Shown here: piece by piece, positions 35,290 to 44,250 of the stretch
Numbering within the stretch: the first letter of the stretch is position 1
Layout: every line of letters begins with the position of its first letter
Assembly: GCA_910587275.1 (NCBI GenBank)
Contig: CAJUMD010000006.1
Span: 1 to 64,000 of the forward strand
Length of the DNA stretch: 64,000 bases
DNA from: an uncultured Kineothrix sp.
Lineage (GTDB): Bacteria; Bacillota; Clostridia; Lachnospirales; Lachnospiraceae
Direction: 5' to 3'
Translations under genes and position numbers: made by a program
Notes under the pieces: generated by a model
What the model saw: the letters and a program-made list of their open reading frames with translations, nothing else
The model's database searches: none
Told to the model about the DNA's origin: nothing

Positions 35290-35376
35290 CGGGTAGGGGG
35301 AATCTTTCCCCTACTCCGCGTGCCCCATGCGCCGCTTTAGCGGCACACCTCCTCTGCATGGGGCTGTGCATAAAAA
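35290..35376. repeat. Family A palindromic repeat, copy 2
   Basis: About 90 percent alike to copy 1. Here the outer arms GCCCCATGC and GCATGGGGC (minus strand) pair over nine bases without mismatch, enclosing the GCCGCT/AGCGGC hairpin. The end ATGCACA joins the T-run of the spoVG terminator. The element fills the space between the convergent oxidase and spoVG genes. Confidence 0.88.
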
Positions 35377-35403
35377 CGGGCACTGTCCAATCACAGTGCC
35401 CGT
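35371..35403 (-). terminator. Terminator of spoVG
   Basis: A perfect 11-bp stem ACGGGCACTGT (35376-35386 with 35393-35403) followed by TTTTTAT on the minus strand. Confidence 0.93.
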
Positions 35404-35441
35404 TCCTTACCCTCATAAACCCTTTTTGAAAGCATTATATC

Positions 35442-35717
35442 CTATCCCTCCACATCCGGCTCCAGCAGCGCTTTCCCATAGCTGTCAAGTATTATATTCT
35501 GCAACCGCTCCCGGGTATCCGAATTGATGGGATGTGCAATATCCCTATATTCCCCATCTGTCGCTCTTTTACTCGGCATTGCAATGAAAAGACCTTTCTC
35601 GCCTTCAATCACCTTAATATCATGCACTACGAATTCATCATCAAGAGTGATAGATACGATCGCCTTCATCTTCCCTTCCTTTGCAATCTTCCGTACTCTA
35701 ACATCTGTAATCTGCAT
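35442..35717 (-). CDS. spoVG: Septation/sporulation regulator SpoVG
   Basis: A small RNA/DNA-binding regulator of 91 residues. MQITDVRVRKIA at the start, DDEFVVHDIKVIEGEKGLFI and MPSKRATDGEYRDIAHPI are family hallmarks. The start at 35717 follows AGGGGG; the ATG eight codons upstream lacks a site. It is monocistronic with its own terminator. The promoter was not found with confidence, and no clear sigma-H site is seen. Confidence 0.97.
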   Translation of the reverse strand: MQITDVRVRKIAKEGKMKAIVSITLDDEFVVHDIKVIEGEKGLFIAMPSKRATDGEYRDIAHPINSDTRERLQNIILDSYGKALLEPDVEG

Positions 35718-35812
35718 GCCGTATCCCCCTTGGGTATCCATGGTATGAATAGTTTCTACTTTACTTTTTTTACGTTCGACATATCTTTACCGGTTACTAA
35801 AAAACTGATTTG

Positions 35813-36931
35813 CTACATGACGTATCTGTCGCCATGCTCTATTACAATCTTAATACCGTCTTCCCCTTTATGGTATGAATTCGCACGGATGGTATCCCTG
35901 CTTTCCACGATACAGTTTTCAATATGGGTATTGTCCCCGATGTAAACGTCGTTCAGTATAATGGAATTTTTAATGTAGCAGTTATTGCCAATGTACGTCT
36001 TCTTGAAGATCACAGAATCCTCTACGGTTCCGTTCACAATACACCCGCTGGAAATCAGGCTGTTCTTCACATGTGATCCCACATTATACTTTGCAGGCGG
36101 AAGGTCATCCACCTTGGAATAAATATCCGGATACTGTTTAAAGAAGTAATCCCTTATTTCCGGTTTCAGGAAATCCATGTTGGTGTCGTAATAATCCTGC
36201 ACCGAAGCAATGTTGCTCCAGTATTCCTTCATTTTGTAACCATAAATTCTCTTTAAACTCTTATAACGGATTAAAATGTCCTTTACAAAGTCGTAACGTT
36301 CTTCCTCCATGCCCTTCTCAATCATCTCGATGAGCTGACGTCTCCTGACTACATAAATCCCGCAGGAAACGGTATTGGATTTTGCCACGATGGGCTTCTC
36401 CTCGAAATCCTCGATGCGGCATTCCTCGTTCATTTTAATGACGCCGTACCTGCCCACATCGGTGCCCGCCGGCATGTCCCTGCATACTACGGTAATATCT
36501 GCCTTGCGCTCAATATGGTATTCCAGTATTTTGTTGTAATCCATTTTGTATACACAGTCTCCGGAAGCAATCACCACATACGGTTCATGGCTGTTCTTCA
36601 GGAAATGGAGGTTCTGGGCGATGGCGTCTGCCGTCCCGCGGTACCAAGAACTGCTTTCCGCGGTAACTGCAGGAGTGAATACAAATAAGCCACCCTGCTT
36701 CCGTCCGAAATCCCACCACTTCGATGAACTGAGATGTTCATTCAGACTTCTTGCATTGTACTGGGTAAATACCGCAACCCTGTGGATATGGGAATTGGAC
36801 ATATTACTCAGCGCAAAATCAATACCTCTGTAACTTCCGGCGATTGGCATTGCACAAACGGCACGCTTTCTGGAAAGTTCCTTCATCCTGTGATTATTAC
36901 CACCTGCTAATATAATACCTATTGCTCTCAC
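35813..36931 (-). CDS. glgD: GlgD, regulatory-type subunit of ADP-glucose pyrophosphorylase
   Basis: The 372 residues have a nucleotidyltransferase domain followed by a left-handed beta-helix with NCYIKNSIILNDVYIGDNTHI. The N-terminal signature reads LAGGNNHRMKELS instead of GGxGxRLxxLT, so the active site is degenerate, as is typical of GlgD, which modulates GlgC in a heterotetramer. Its start overlaps the glgC stop by four bases (ATGA), so it is translationally coupled. Confidence 0.96.
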   Translation of the reverse strand: MRAIGIILAGGNNHRMKELSRKRAVCAMPIAGSYRGIDFALSNMSNSHIHRVAVFTQYNARSLNEHLSSSKWWDFGRKQGGLFVFTPAVTAESSSWYRGTADAIAQNLHFLKNSHEPYVVIASGDCVYKMDYNKILEYHIERKADITVVCRDMPAGTDVGRYGVIKMNEECRIEDFEEKPIVAKSNTVSCGIYVVRRRQLIEMIEKGMEEERYDFVKDILIRYKSLKRIYGYKMKEYWSNIASVQDYYDTNMDFLKPEIRDYFFKQYPDIYSKVDDLPPAKYNVGSHVKNSLISSGCIVNGTVEDSVIFKKTYIGNNCYIKNSIILNDVYIGDNTHIENCIVESRDTIRANSYHKGEDGIKIVIEHGDRYVM

Positions 36932-38202
36932 GATTCATCACCTGCCTTTATTAAAGTTTTTCCGCTTGGGAGATAGCAGTTTTCATAATCTTCCGGTGCC
37001 GTAACACCAAAAATCACAGAATTCTTACCTATGGTTACGCCGCTTGGAACCACACTTTTCTCACCAATCGTCACCATCCCGTTGTTGTAAATATGCGGGT
37101 CAGTCTCATTCGGTGCTTCCTCGCCGATACCCAGCTTAACATTATCCCCAACCGTTACGTTCTCCGCAACGATTGCCTTGTAGAGTTCACAGTTCCCCCC
37201 GATGCATGTCTCGTTCATGATAATGGAATCCCTTACCACCGTTCCTTTTCCTATCGTGACACCGCACCCGATGACGGAGTTGTATACTTCCCCGTATATC
37301 TCGGAACCTTCTCCGATAATACTCTTTTCTATGACGCTCTCCGACGAAATATACTGCGGAGGCAGAATCACGCTGCGCGTGTATATCTTCCAATATTCCT
37401 CATAAAGGTTAAACTCCGGAACGATATTAATCAGCTCCATGTTGGCTTCCCAATATGAACTCAGCGTCCCGACATCCTTCCAGTAACCGTTGAATTCATA
37501 AGCATATAACGGCGCTCCCTGCTTATGGCAATATGGGATAATATGCTTGCCGAAATCCAAAGAAGGCTGCTCCGAATTGGTAACCAAGGCACTTTTTAAC
37601 GTTTTCCAGTTAAAAATATAAATACCCATGGATGCCAGATTGCTTCTGGGATTCTGGGGCTTTTCTTCAAAATCCGTAATCTTTTTGTTCTCATCGGTAA
37701 TCATGATGCCGAACCGCTTCGCCTCCTCCATCGGAACCGGCATAACGGCAATCGTAACTTCCGCATTGTTTTCCTTATGGAAATCCAGCATCACTTCATA
37801 ATCCATCTTGTAAATATGGTCGCCGGATAGGATTAATACATAATCAGGGTTAAAACTGTCTATGTAATCGATATTCTGGTATATCGCATTTGCCGTCCCC
37901 GTATACCATTCACTATGGGCGCTTTTCTCATAAGGCGGCAGTACCGTCACACCGCCGATATTCCTGTCAAGGTCCCACGGAATCCCAATCCCGATATGTG
38001 TGTTTAACCGCAACGGCTGGTACTGGGTCAATACCCCTACCGTATCCACTCCCGAATTTATGCAGTTACTGAGCGGAAAATCTATGATTCTGTATTTCCC
38101 GCCAAAGGCTACCGCCGGTTTCGCCACCTTCGACGTCAGAACACCCAGCCGGCTGCCCTGTCCGCCAGCCAGCAGCATGGCAATCATCTCTTTTTTTATC
38201 AT
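36928..38202 (-). CDS. glgC: Glucose-1-phosphate adenylyltransferase
   Basis: It makes ADP-glucose for glycogen. The 424 residues show MLLAGGQGSRLGVLT near the N-terminus, LSGDHIYKMDY with the catalytic Asp, FEEKP, and a C-terminal beta-helix. AGAGGTGATGAC leads to the ATG at 38202. It is first in the glgC-glgD operon; glgP at the window's left edge is the degradative counterpart. No glycogen synthase or branching enzyme gene is in the window. Confidence 0.98.
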   Translation of the reverse strand: MIKKEMIAMLLAGGQGSRLGVLTSKVAKPAVAFGGKYRIIDFPLSNCINSGVDTVGVLTQYQPLRLNTHIGIGIPWDLDRNIGGVTVLPPYEKSAHSEWYTGTANAIYQNIDYIDSFNPDYVLILSGDHIYKMDYEVMLDFHKENNAEVTIAVMPVPMEEAKRFGIMITDENKKITDFEEKPQNPRSNLASMGIYIFNWKTLKSALVTNSEQPSLDFGKHIIPYCHKQGAPLYAYEFNGYWKDVGTLSSYWEANMELINIVPEFNLYEEYWKIYTRSVILPPQYISSESVIEKSIIGEGSEIYGEVYNSVIGCGVTIGKGTVVRDSIIMNETCIGGNCELYKAIVAENVTVGDNVKLGIGEEAPNETDPHIYNNGMVTIGEKSVVPSGVTIGKNSVIFGVTAPEDYENCYLPSGKTLIKAGDES

Positions 38203-38254
38203 GTCATCACCTCTTACTCAGCGACTTACCCAAGTCACTATATTATGTTTTCTA

Positions 38255-38283
38255 ATTATACCATATCGTGATAGAAAAGTGAA
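38255..38283 (-). promoter_or_regulatory. Promoter of glgC-glgD
   Basis: TTCACT (38278-38283), 17 bases, TATAAT (38255-38260) on the minus strand. The region up to 38478 is AT-rich and shows nothing else I can support. Confidence 0.75.
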
Positions 38284-38478
38284 TATTTTTTACAAAATAT
38301 CTTTTTCTTTTTCCATCCGTGCATGTTGATTTTTTACAATCATTTTATATATTTTTTGTTTATTTTTAACATTTTCCTGTATTCTCCCGCATAATCCGAC
38401 CCACTTTTTCCCCATAATTGCACAATTTATTTCAGCAGGCAGCAAACCGGGAAGACATGGCGGCAGGCATATTTGTGA

Positions 38479-38506
38479 TTGTTTTTTTCCCCCATGCCTG
38501 TATAAT
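38479..38506 (+). promoter_or_regulatory. Likely promoter of murC
   Basis: TTGTTT (38479-38484), 16 bases, TATAAT (38501-38506). A second TATAAT-like box (near 38600, after TTTACA) is closer to the gene but has a 15-base spacer. Confidence 0.5.
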
Positions 38507-38635
38507 AAATAGGGACGCATGTCCGCGCCATATGTTTCCGGGAAAACCAAAAGATTCCTGAATTTCCGGTCTGCCCGTTTACATATCCGCATTTTGCATA
38601 TAATAAAGAATAAAAGAAAGAACAGGAGAGCATCC

Positions 38636-40015
38636 ATGTACCAGATAGACTTTAAACATCCCATCCACATATATTTCATCGGCATCGGCGGCATCAGCAT
38701 GAGCGGTCTTGCCGAAATCCTCCTGACGGAAGGGTTCCCGGTATCCGGCTCCGACATGCGGCGGTCGGAACTTACCGACGATTTGGAGAAAAAGGGTGCG
38801 ATGGTATATTATGACCAAACCGTTTCCCACCTGACGCCGGACATTGACCTTGTTGTATATACCAGCGCCATCCATCCGGACAATCCGGAATACATCGCCA
38901 TGAACAGCCTTAAGATTCCCAGTCTGACGCGCGCGCAGCTTTTGGGGCAGCTCATGACAAACTATAAGGTTCCCATTGCCGTAAGCGGCACCCACGGCAA
39001 AACCACCACCACTTCCATGGTTTCGGAAATCCTCCTGGAAAACGACAGCGACCCCACCCTGTCCATCGGGGGAATTTTCAAGGACATCGGGGGCAACTTC
39101 CGCATCGGAAGCTCCGATTATTTTGTTGCCGAGGCATGTGAATACACCAACAGCTTTTTAAGCCTTCTTCCAAAAATCGGTATCATATTAAATATAGAAG
39201 AAGACCACCTCGACTTTTTTAAGGATATTGATGACATCCGCCATTCCTTCCGGCGTTTCGCCGCGCTGCTTCCCGAAGACGGCGCCCTGATTATTAACGG
39301 CGACATCGACCGGTATGGGGAAATCACCAAAGACTGTGCCTGCAGGGTGATTACGTACGGCACTTCCGCCGCCTGTGATTATTCCTGCCGGGATATTACC
39401 TACGACCACCACGCCCATGCATCCTTTCTGCTGCATACCCCCAATATGGGCGATGAATCGTTTACGCTGGCGGTTCCCGGCTGCCATAACGTTTCCAACG
39501 CCATGGCAGCCATCGCCCTTGCCGACCTGCTGGGCATCGACCGGCGCACGGTACGGAAGGCACTGCTGCACTTTACGGGCACCGACCGCCGGTTCGAATA
39601 CAAGGGTAAGAAAAACGGATTCACTATAATAGATGATTATGCGCACCACCCAACGGAAATTACCGCAACTTTAAAAGCTGCGGTAAATTATCCCCACCAA
39701 ACCCTTTGGTGCGTATTTCAGCCCCACACATATACGCGGACGAAATCCTTCCTTGCGGACTTCGCCAAAGCGTTAGTCCATGCGGACAAAATCGTGCTGG
39801 CGGATATTTACCCGGCGCGGGAGACCGATACCCTCGGTATCAGTTCCAGGGACCTGCAGGATGAAATCCTCCGGCTGGGCGGGGAATGTTATTACCTTCC
39901 CTCTTTTGACGCCATCGAAAAATTCCTGCTGGAAAACTGCCTAAAGGATGATTTGTTGATAACTATGGGGGCAGGGGATGTGGTCAAAATCGGAGAAAAC
40001 CTTCTGAAAAAATAA
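38636..40015 (+). CDS. murC: UDP-N-acetylmuramate--L-alanine ligase
   Basis: It adds L-alanine to UDP-MurNAc in cell-wall precursor synthesis. The 459 residues show the Rossmann motif GIGGISMSG (16-24), the ATP loop GTHGKTTTT (118-126), EACEY, HLDFF and DDYAHHPTE, all Mur-ligase signatures. The ATG at 38636 follows AGGAG; upstream in-frame codons do not look coding. It is followed by the DnaA-box cluster and dnaD, a neighbour order I regard as common in Lachnospiraceae (recollection, not checked). Confidence 0.97.
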   Translation: MYQIDFKHPIHIYFIGIGGISMSGLAEILLTEGFPVSGSDMRRSELTDDLEKKGAMVYYDQTVSHLTPDIDLVVYTSAIHPDNPEYIAMNSLKIPSLTRAQLLGQLMTNYKVPIAVSGTHGKTTTTSMVSEILLENDSDPTLSIGGIFKDIGGNFRIGSSDYFVAEACEYTNSFLSLLPKIGIILNIEEDHLDFFKDIDDIRHSFRRFAALLPEDGALIINGDIDRYGEITKDCACRVITYGTSAACDYSCRDITYDHHAHASFLLHTPNMGDESFTLAVPGCHNVSNAMAAIALADLLGIDRRTVRKALLHFTGTDRRFEYKGKKNGFTIIDDYAHHPTEITATLKAAVNYPHQTLWCVFQPHTYTRTKSFLADFAKALVHADKIVLADIYPARETDTLGISSRDLQDEILRLGGECYYLPSFDAIEKFLLENCLKDDLLITMGAGDVVKIGENLLKK

Positions 40016-40194
40016 CTTTCCACAATATCCACAGCTTACGGGGAAGGAAATGCAGCCCCGCCTGTGGATATTTCTTTCCTGCCCTGTGGAAAACGGATTT
40101 TCCCACGGTACTTCTTTTCCTGCATATTTCCTGTTTTTGCCTCGCAGCGCACGCCTTTTTTCCCAGGTTATCCACATTGTCCACACCATCCACA
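40016..40194. promoter_or_regulatory. Cluster of seven DnaA-box-like sites
   Basis: Nine-base matches to TTATCCACA stand at: 40016-40024 (two mismatches), 40025-40033 (one), 40063-40071 minus (one), 40085-40093 minus (one), 40168-40176 (perfect), 40177-40185 (one) and 40186-40194 (two). Sites 1-2 abut, and sites 5-7 abut in tandem. It fills most of the murC-dnaD gap. No dnaA or dnaN gene is near, so a DnaA-regulated promoter or DnaA-titrating site is more likely than the origin. Confidence 0.7.
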
Positions 40195-40260
40195 AATCTG
40201 GAGCCCTCCGTATTTACGCCATTTTCCGGCAAATTGACTATTTCTTTTTAAAAACGGTTA

Positions 40261-40269
40261 TGATATAAT
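40261..40269 (+). promoter_or_regulatory. Extended -10 promoter of dnaD-dnaI
   Basis: TGATATAAT is a TGn-extended perfect -10. The nearest -35-like TTGACT (40234-40239) is 24 bases away, too far. It lies 67 bases downstream of the last DnaA-like box. Confidence 0.55.
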
Positions 40270-40346
40270 TCATTTTGCTTTCGGATTTCGGGGGCAAGCA
40301 GTTCCGGTGAAAGTGAACGCGAAGAAATGAGGATGGGTGAGAGGAT

Positions 40347-41504
40347 ATGGGCCGTTTGACGATATATAAGGATAACCATGCGGATGTGACAGCGGTATCC
40401 AATATTTTTATTGATGAATACATGAAGGATGCGAACGATGCCCAGCTTAAGGTTTACCTATACCTTCTGCGCATGACCGGCGCAAACCTGCCCACCGGTA
40501 TCTCCGATTTGGCGGATAAATTCAACCATACGGAAAAAGACGTGCTGCGCGCCTTAAAATATTGGGAAAAAAACGGGCTGCTTGCTTTGGAGTACGACAG
40601 AGACGGGAACCTGTCCGGTATCCGCCTTTTGGAGCCGTACCGTTTGAAGCCGGAAAAGAAAGCAGAAGCCGGAACAAATACAAAAACAGATACGGACATA
40701 GATACAATAACAGACGCAAAAACAGATGCAAAAATAAATGCCCCGGCAAAAACCGAAGCGGAGCCAAAAGAAACCATTCCGGACAAGCCTTTAGCGCCGG
40801 TCGTATCGCTGGTATCCCGGCCTGCCGCCGCAGAACCCGATTCCTATACAAAGCCATCCTACACGCTGGACCAGTTAAAGGCATTCCAATCCGATGAAGA
40901 AACTTCACAGCTCTTATTCATTGTGGAACAGTATATCGGCAAAACCCTGACCCCTTCCGAAATCAAGACCGTTTTCTTCCTTTCGGACAGACTTGGGTTC
41001 TCCGTGGACCTGATTGATTATTTGGTACAGTATTGTTTGGAACGCGGAAAGAAGGATTTCCGTTATATCGAAAAAGTCGCCGTCAGTTGGGCACAGCAGA
41101 ATATCACCACGCCGGAACAGGCGGAAAAACAGACATACAAATATGACCGGATTGTCTACGACATCATGAAAGCGCTGGGAAAATCCAGCGCGCCCACTGC
41201 AAAGGAAGTGGATTTCATCCGCCGCTGGACCAAAGTCTTCGGTTACGGCATGGATGTCATTTCCGTTGCCTGCGAGCGCACGGTACTCGGCACGGACAAG
41301 CACCGTTTTGAATATGCGGACAGCATCCTGAACAGTTGGTTCCGCGGAGGCGTCCGGCACGCAGGCGACATAGCCGGGGCGGATGAATCCTTTAAACGCA
41401 CAAAACCGGTACCGACACGTACAGGCGCCGCCAATAAATTCAACCAGTTTGCACAGAACAGCTATGATTTTGATGCCCTGGAAAAAGAACTTTTAAGAAA
41501 TTAA
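40347..41504 (+). CDS. DnaD-domain replication initiation protein
   Basis: A primosome component that helps load the replicative helicase. The 385 residues show an N-terminal winged-helix part (ALKYWEKNGLLALEYD, about 70-85), a low-complexity linker rich in Thr, Asp, Lys and Ala (about 105-150), and DnaD/DnaB2 domains including DFRYIEKVAVSWAQQNI with the YxxxxxxxW pattern. The start follows GAGAGGAT at short distance. It forms an operon with the helicase-loader gene 37 bases downstream. Confidence 0.92.
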   Translation: MGRLTIYKDNHADVTAVSNIFIDEYMKDANDAQLKVYLYLLRMTGANLPTGISDLADKFNHTEKDVLRALKYWEKNGLLALEYDRDGNLSGIRLLEPYRLKPEKKAEAGTNTKTDTDIDTITDAKTDAKINAPAKTEAEPKETIPDKPLAPVVSLVSRPAAAEPDSYTKPSYTLDQLKAFQSDEETSQLLFIVEQYIGKTLTPSEIKTVFFLSDRLGFSVDLIDYLVQYCLERGKKDFRYIEKVAVSWAQQNITTPEQAEKQTYKYDRIVYDIMKALGKSSAPTAKEVDFIRRWTKVFGYGMDVISVACERTVLGTDKHRFEYADSILNSWFRGGVRHAGDIAGADESFKRTKPVPTRTGAANKFNQFAQNSYDFDALEKELLRN

Positions 41505-41541
41505 TACATAAGTAAATCCCAATACCAAAGGAGATTCCGGA

Positions 41542-42504
41542 ATGCCACTTAGCAACAGCCAGTACGATTCCATTATCCGTACATACGAAGAAAAGCAAAA
41601 CAGGAACCGGTACCTGTCGGACGAGCGCCGGGCCTATGTATACCGCAACGTGGACGGTTACAAAGAGCTGGAAGACTCCATCTCCTCCATATCCGTGGAA
41701 CAGGGAAAGAAACTTTTGGAGGGGGACGAAACCGCCCTTGCAGAACTGCGCCAGATTCTCCGCAACCTGTCGGAAGCCAAACAGAGCCTGCTGCTCTCTG
41801 CTGGACTGCCCGCCGATTATCTGGAACCGGTCTATGACTGTCCCGACTGCCACGATACGGGATATATTGAGGGCACAAAATGCCATTGTTTCAAACAGGC
41901 GGAGATTTCCCTCCTGTACGAACAGTCCAACATCAGCCGTCTTTTGGAAAAAGAGAATTTTTCCACGCTTTCTTATGAATACTATCAGGGGGAGGATTTA
42001 AGACGCTTCCAAACCGCCGTGGACGCCTGTAAAAAATTTACGGAAAAATTTGTTTTCGACTACCATAATTTATTTTTTTATGGTACAGTGGGTACAGGCA
42101 AATCGTTTCTTTCCGGCTGTGTAGCAAAAGAACTGATTGAACGCGGTCATTCTGTCATCTATTTCAGCGCTGTCCGGTTATTCGAAACGCTGTCCCAAAT
42201 TTCCTTCGCTTATAAAAACAAAGAGGAACTGCAGGGTATGCACGGTGACCTGTACCGGTGTGACCTGCTCATCATCGATGATTTGGGGACAGAACTGACC
42301 AACAATTTCGTGACTACGCAATTATTTTCCTGCCTGAACGAACGGCACATGCGCCGGAAACCGACGATTATTTCCACTAACCTATCGCTGGAAGAAATCA
42401 GGAACCGTTATTCGGACCGGATTTTCTCCCGCATAACGAGTAATTACCAAATGTACAAGCTGTCCGGTCCCGATATCCGGATTTATAAAAAACTGCATCC
42501 GTAA
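41542..42504 (+). CDS. DnaI/DnaC-type helicase loader ATPase
   Basis: The 320 residues have a zinc-binding N-terminal module (Cys100, Cys103, Cys114, Cys116 in CPDCHDTGYIEGTKCHC). The AAA+ core has Walker A GTVGTGKS (181-188), Walker B LLIIDD (242-247), sensor ISTNLSLEEI and an arginine-finger region SDRIFSRI. By family, it loads the DnaB-type helicase with DnaD. AAAGGAG precedes the ATG. Its pairing with dnaD behind DnaA-like boxes makes this a replication-initiation operon. Confidence 0.94.
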   Translation: MPLSNSQYDSIIRTYEEKQNRNRYLSDERRAYVYRNVDGYKELEDSISSISVEQGKKLLEGDETALAELRQILRNLSEAKQSLLLSAGLPADYLEPVYDCPDCHDTGYIEGTKCHCFKQAEISLLYEQSNISRLLEKENFSTLSYEYYQGEDLRRFQTAVDACKKFTEKFVFDYHNLFFYGTVGTGKSFLSGCVAKELIERGHSVIYFSAVRLFETLSQISFAYKNKEELQGMHGDLYRCDLLIIDDLGTELTNNFVTTQLFSCLNERHMRRKPTIISTNLSLEEIRNRYSDRIFSRITSNYQMYKLSGPDIRIYKKLHP

Positions 42505-42586
42505 TGCATTCTTAATCCGCTGCGGATGTGCTTATATAAACATACCGTATCAAGCAGACCGAACGGTCATGAAAGTGAGGATTTAC

Positions 42587-43783
42587 ATGGGCAGACGTGA
42601 AGAAAAGAGAAATTTGGAAACCATACCTGTTGGTTCCCTCGGCATCATTCCCCTTGCGGGATGTAAATCATTGGGCGAAAAAGTCGATTACTTTCTCGTC
42701 AAGTGGCGGACCGAACGGGAAAGCGAACATAAAAACAGCCTTGCCTTTGCAGGCTACCAGCGCGATTCCTATATTTTGAACGCCGCCGTACCGCGTTTCG
42801 GTTCCGGGGAAGCAAAAGGCATTATTTTGGAATCCGTCCGGGGAACCGATTTGTATCTTTTGGTGGATGTGGCAAATTACAGTCTGACCTATTCCCTGTG
42901 CGGTCATGAAAACCATATGTCCCCCGACGACCATTACCAGGACTTAAAACGCATCATTGCCGCCGTAGGGGGAAAGGCAAGAAGGATTACGGTTATCATG
43001 CCCTATCTGTACGAAAGCAGGCAGCACAAGCGCTCCGCAAGGGAATCCCTCGACTGTGCGCTGGCGCTTCAGGAAATGGTTGCCATGGGCGTGGACAACA
43101 TTATTACCTTTGATGCCCACGATCCCCGCGTACAGAACGCCATACCGCTTCACGGCTTTGAAACCGTCCCGCCCACTTACCAATTTATCAAAGGGCTTTT
43201 GCAGCATGTGGACGGGCTGCAGATTGATTCCGCCCATATGATGGTCATCAGTCCCGACGAAGGCGGCATGAATCGTGCCATTTACATGGCAAACGTCTTG
43301 GGGCTTGACATGGGTATGTTCTATAAACGCAGAGATTATACAAGGGTCGAAAACGGAAGAAATCCCATCGTTGCCCATGAATTCCTCGGTACGAGCGTGG
43401 AAGGCAAAGACATGCTGATTGTGGACGATATGATTTCCTCCGGGGAAAGCGCCCTGGAAGTTGCCGCAGAATTAAAGAAACGCAACGCAAACCGGGTGTT
43501 TATCTGTTCCACGTTCGGTCTGTTTACCGGCGGATTGGAATGCTTTGACAAAGCATACGAAGACGGTATCATTGACCGGGTGCTTACCACCAACCTGATT
43601 TACCAGACACCGGAACTGCTGTCGCGGGAGTGGTACATCAACTGCGACATGAGCAAATACATCGCTTACCTCATCGATACGTTGAACCACGATGCTTCCA
43701 TCAGCGACCTGTTAAACCCCAACGAACGCATCCAAAGCATCGTTGCGAGATATAAAAGCGGGGAACTGGACCATCTTGCTTAA
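42587..43783 (+). CDS. Ribose-phosphate pyrophosphokinase, long variant
   Basis: It makes PRPP from ribose 5-phosphate and ATP; PRPP is used by upp and pncB in this window. The 398 residues are some 80 longer than usual Prs. The flag region reads PYLYESRQHKRS (139-150), the catalytic block TFDAHDP (174-180), and the PRPP loop MLIVDDMISSGES (276-288). The N-terminus (1-55) and the C-terminal 40 residues are extra. GTGAGG precedes the ATG at 42587. It could be the only Prs or a second copy; this cannot be decided here. Confidence 0.9.
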   Translation: MGRREEKRNLETIPVGSLGIIPLAGCKSLGEKVDYFLVKWRTERESEHKNSLAFAGYQRDSYILNAAVPRFGSGEAKGIILESVRGTDLYLLVDVANYSLTYSLCGHENHMSPDDHYQDLKRIIAAVGGKARRITVIMPYLYESRQHKRSARESLDCALALQEMVAMGVDNIITFDAHDPRVQNAIPLHGFETVPPTYQFIKGLLQHVDGLQIDSAHMMVISPDEGGMNRAIYMANVLGLDMGMFYKRRDYTRVENGRNPIVAHEFLGTSVEGKDMLIVDDMISSGESALEVAAELKKRNANRVFICSTFGLFTGGLECFDKAYEDGIIDRVLTTNLIYQTPELLSREWYINCDMSKYIAYLIDTLNHDASISDLLNPNERIQSIVARYKSGELDHLA

Positions 43784-43810
43784 TATCATTGCCTGTTAAT
43801 TTCAGCTCCG

Positions 43811-43876
43811 TTTACTTGCTTAACATGTTTACTTGCTTAACATGTTTACTTGCTTAACATGTTTACTTGCTTAACA
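43811..43876 (+). repeat. 17-bp tandem repeat, 3.9 copies
   Basis: TTTACTTGCTTAACATG is repeated three times exactly (43811, 43828, 43845), plus 15 bases of a fourth (43862-43876). Unit junctions create the palindrome AACATGTT. It lies 27 bases past the prs stop. Confidence 0.95.
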
Positions 43877-43926
43877 ATTTTGAAAATAAGAATAATGCCA
43901 TTGTAAAAATAACCCTGCCGGAAGAT

Positions 43927-43966
43927 AATACCGTCTGATATTCGCAAGCAAATATCAGGCGGTATT
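43927..43966 (+). terminator. Hairpin downstream of prs
   Basis: A 16-bp stem with one G-U pair (43927-43942 with 43951-43966, AATACCGTCTGATATT type) and an 8-base loop. No T-run follows, so terminator strength is doubtful. Confidence 0.5.
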
Positions 43967-43992
43967 ACTAAATAACGGGAAGTGTTTGGGGG

Positions 43993-44103
43993 CAATTAGA
44001 AATAGCCCATTTTTGCCATCAGGTTTGAACAGATGCCGGCTGGGGAAGCACAGGGAAACAGTGAGAAGCCGGGCTGGGGGTTCTGCTCCTGGCTTTTGCG
44101 TCC
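43993..44103. repeat. Family B dispersed repeat, copy 2
   Basis: Starts with the same 35-base core as 34170-34204 (one mismatch) and ends at GCGTCC. In both places it lies about 10 to 70 bases before a promoter, here that of queT. The remaining 44104-44173 shows nothing. Confidence 0.8.
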
Positions 44104-44173
44104 TCACTCACCCACGAACATAACATTTCAAACTGAACTGTTACTATAATTGAATCAAAAGTTGGGTCAGGGC

Positions 44174-44201
44174 TTGACTTTTCCGCATTTTCCGCTATAA
44201 T
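44174..44201 (+). promoter_or_regulatory. Promoter of queT
   Basis: TTGACT (44174-44179), 16 bases, TATAAT (44196-44201). Transcription would start near 44208, ahead of the riboswitch-like leader. Confidence 0.8.
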
Positions 44202-44250
44202 AAATTTTCGGAAAAGTCTATAAAACCAAGGTTTTTCCAAAACAAAAAAC

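Noticed and set aside
40016..40194. Chromosome replication origin
   Set aside because: The boxes are there, but dnaA, dnaN and a clear AT-rich unwinding stretch are not, and the flanking genes are murC and dnaD. A regulatory or titration site fits better.
43811..43876. Possible CRISPR array
   Set aside because: The 17-bp units abut without spacers and no cas gene is present; it is a simple tandem repeat.
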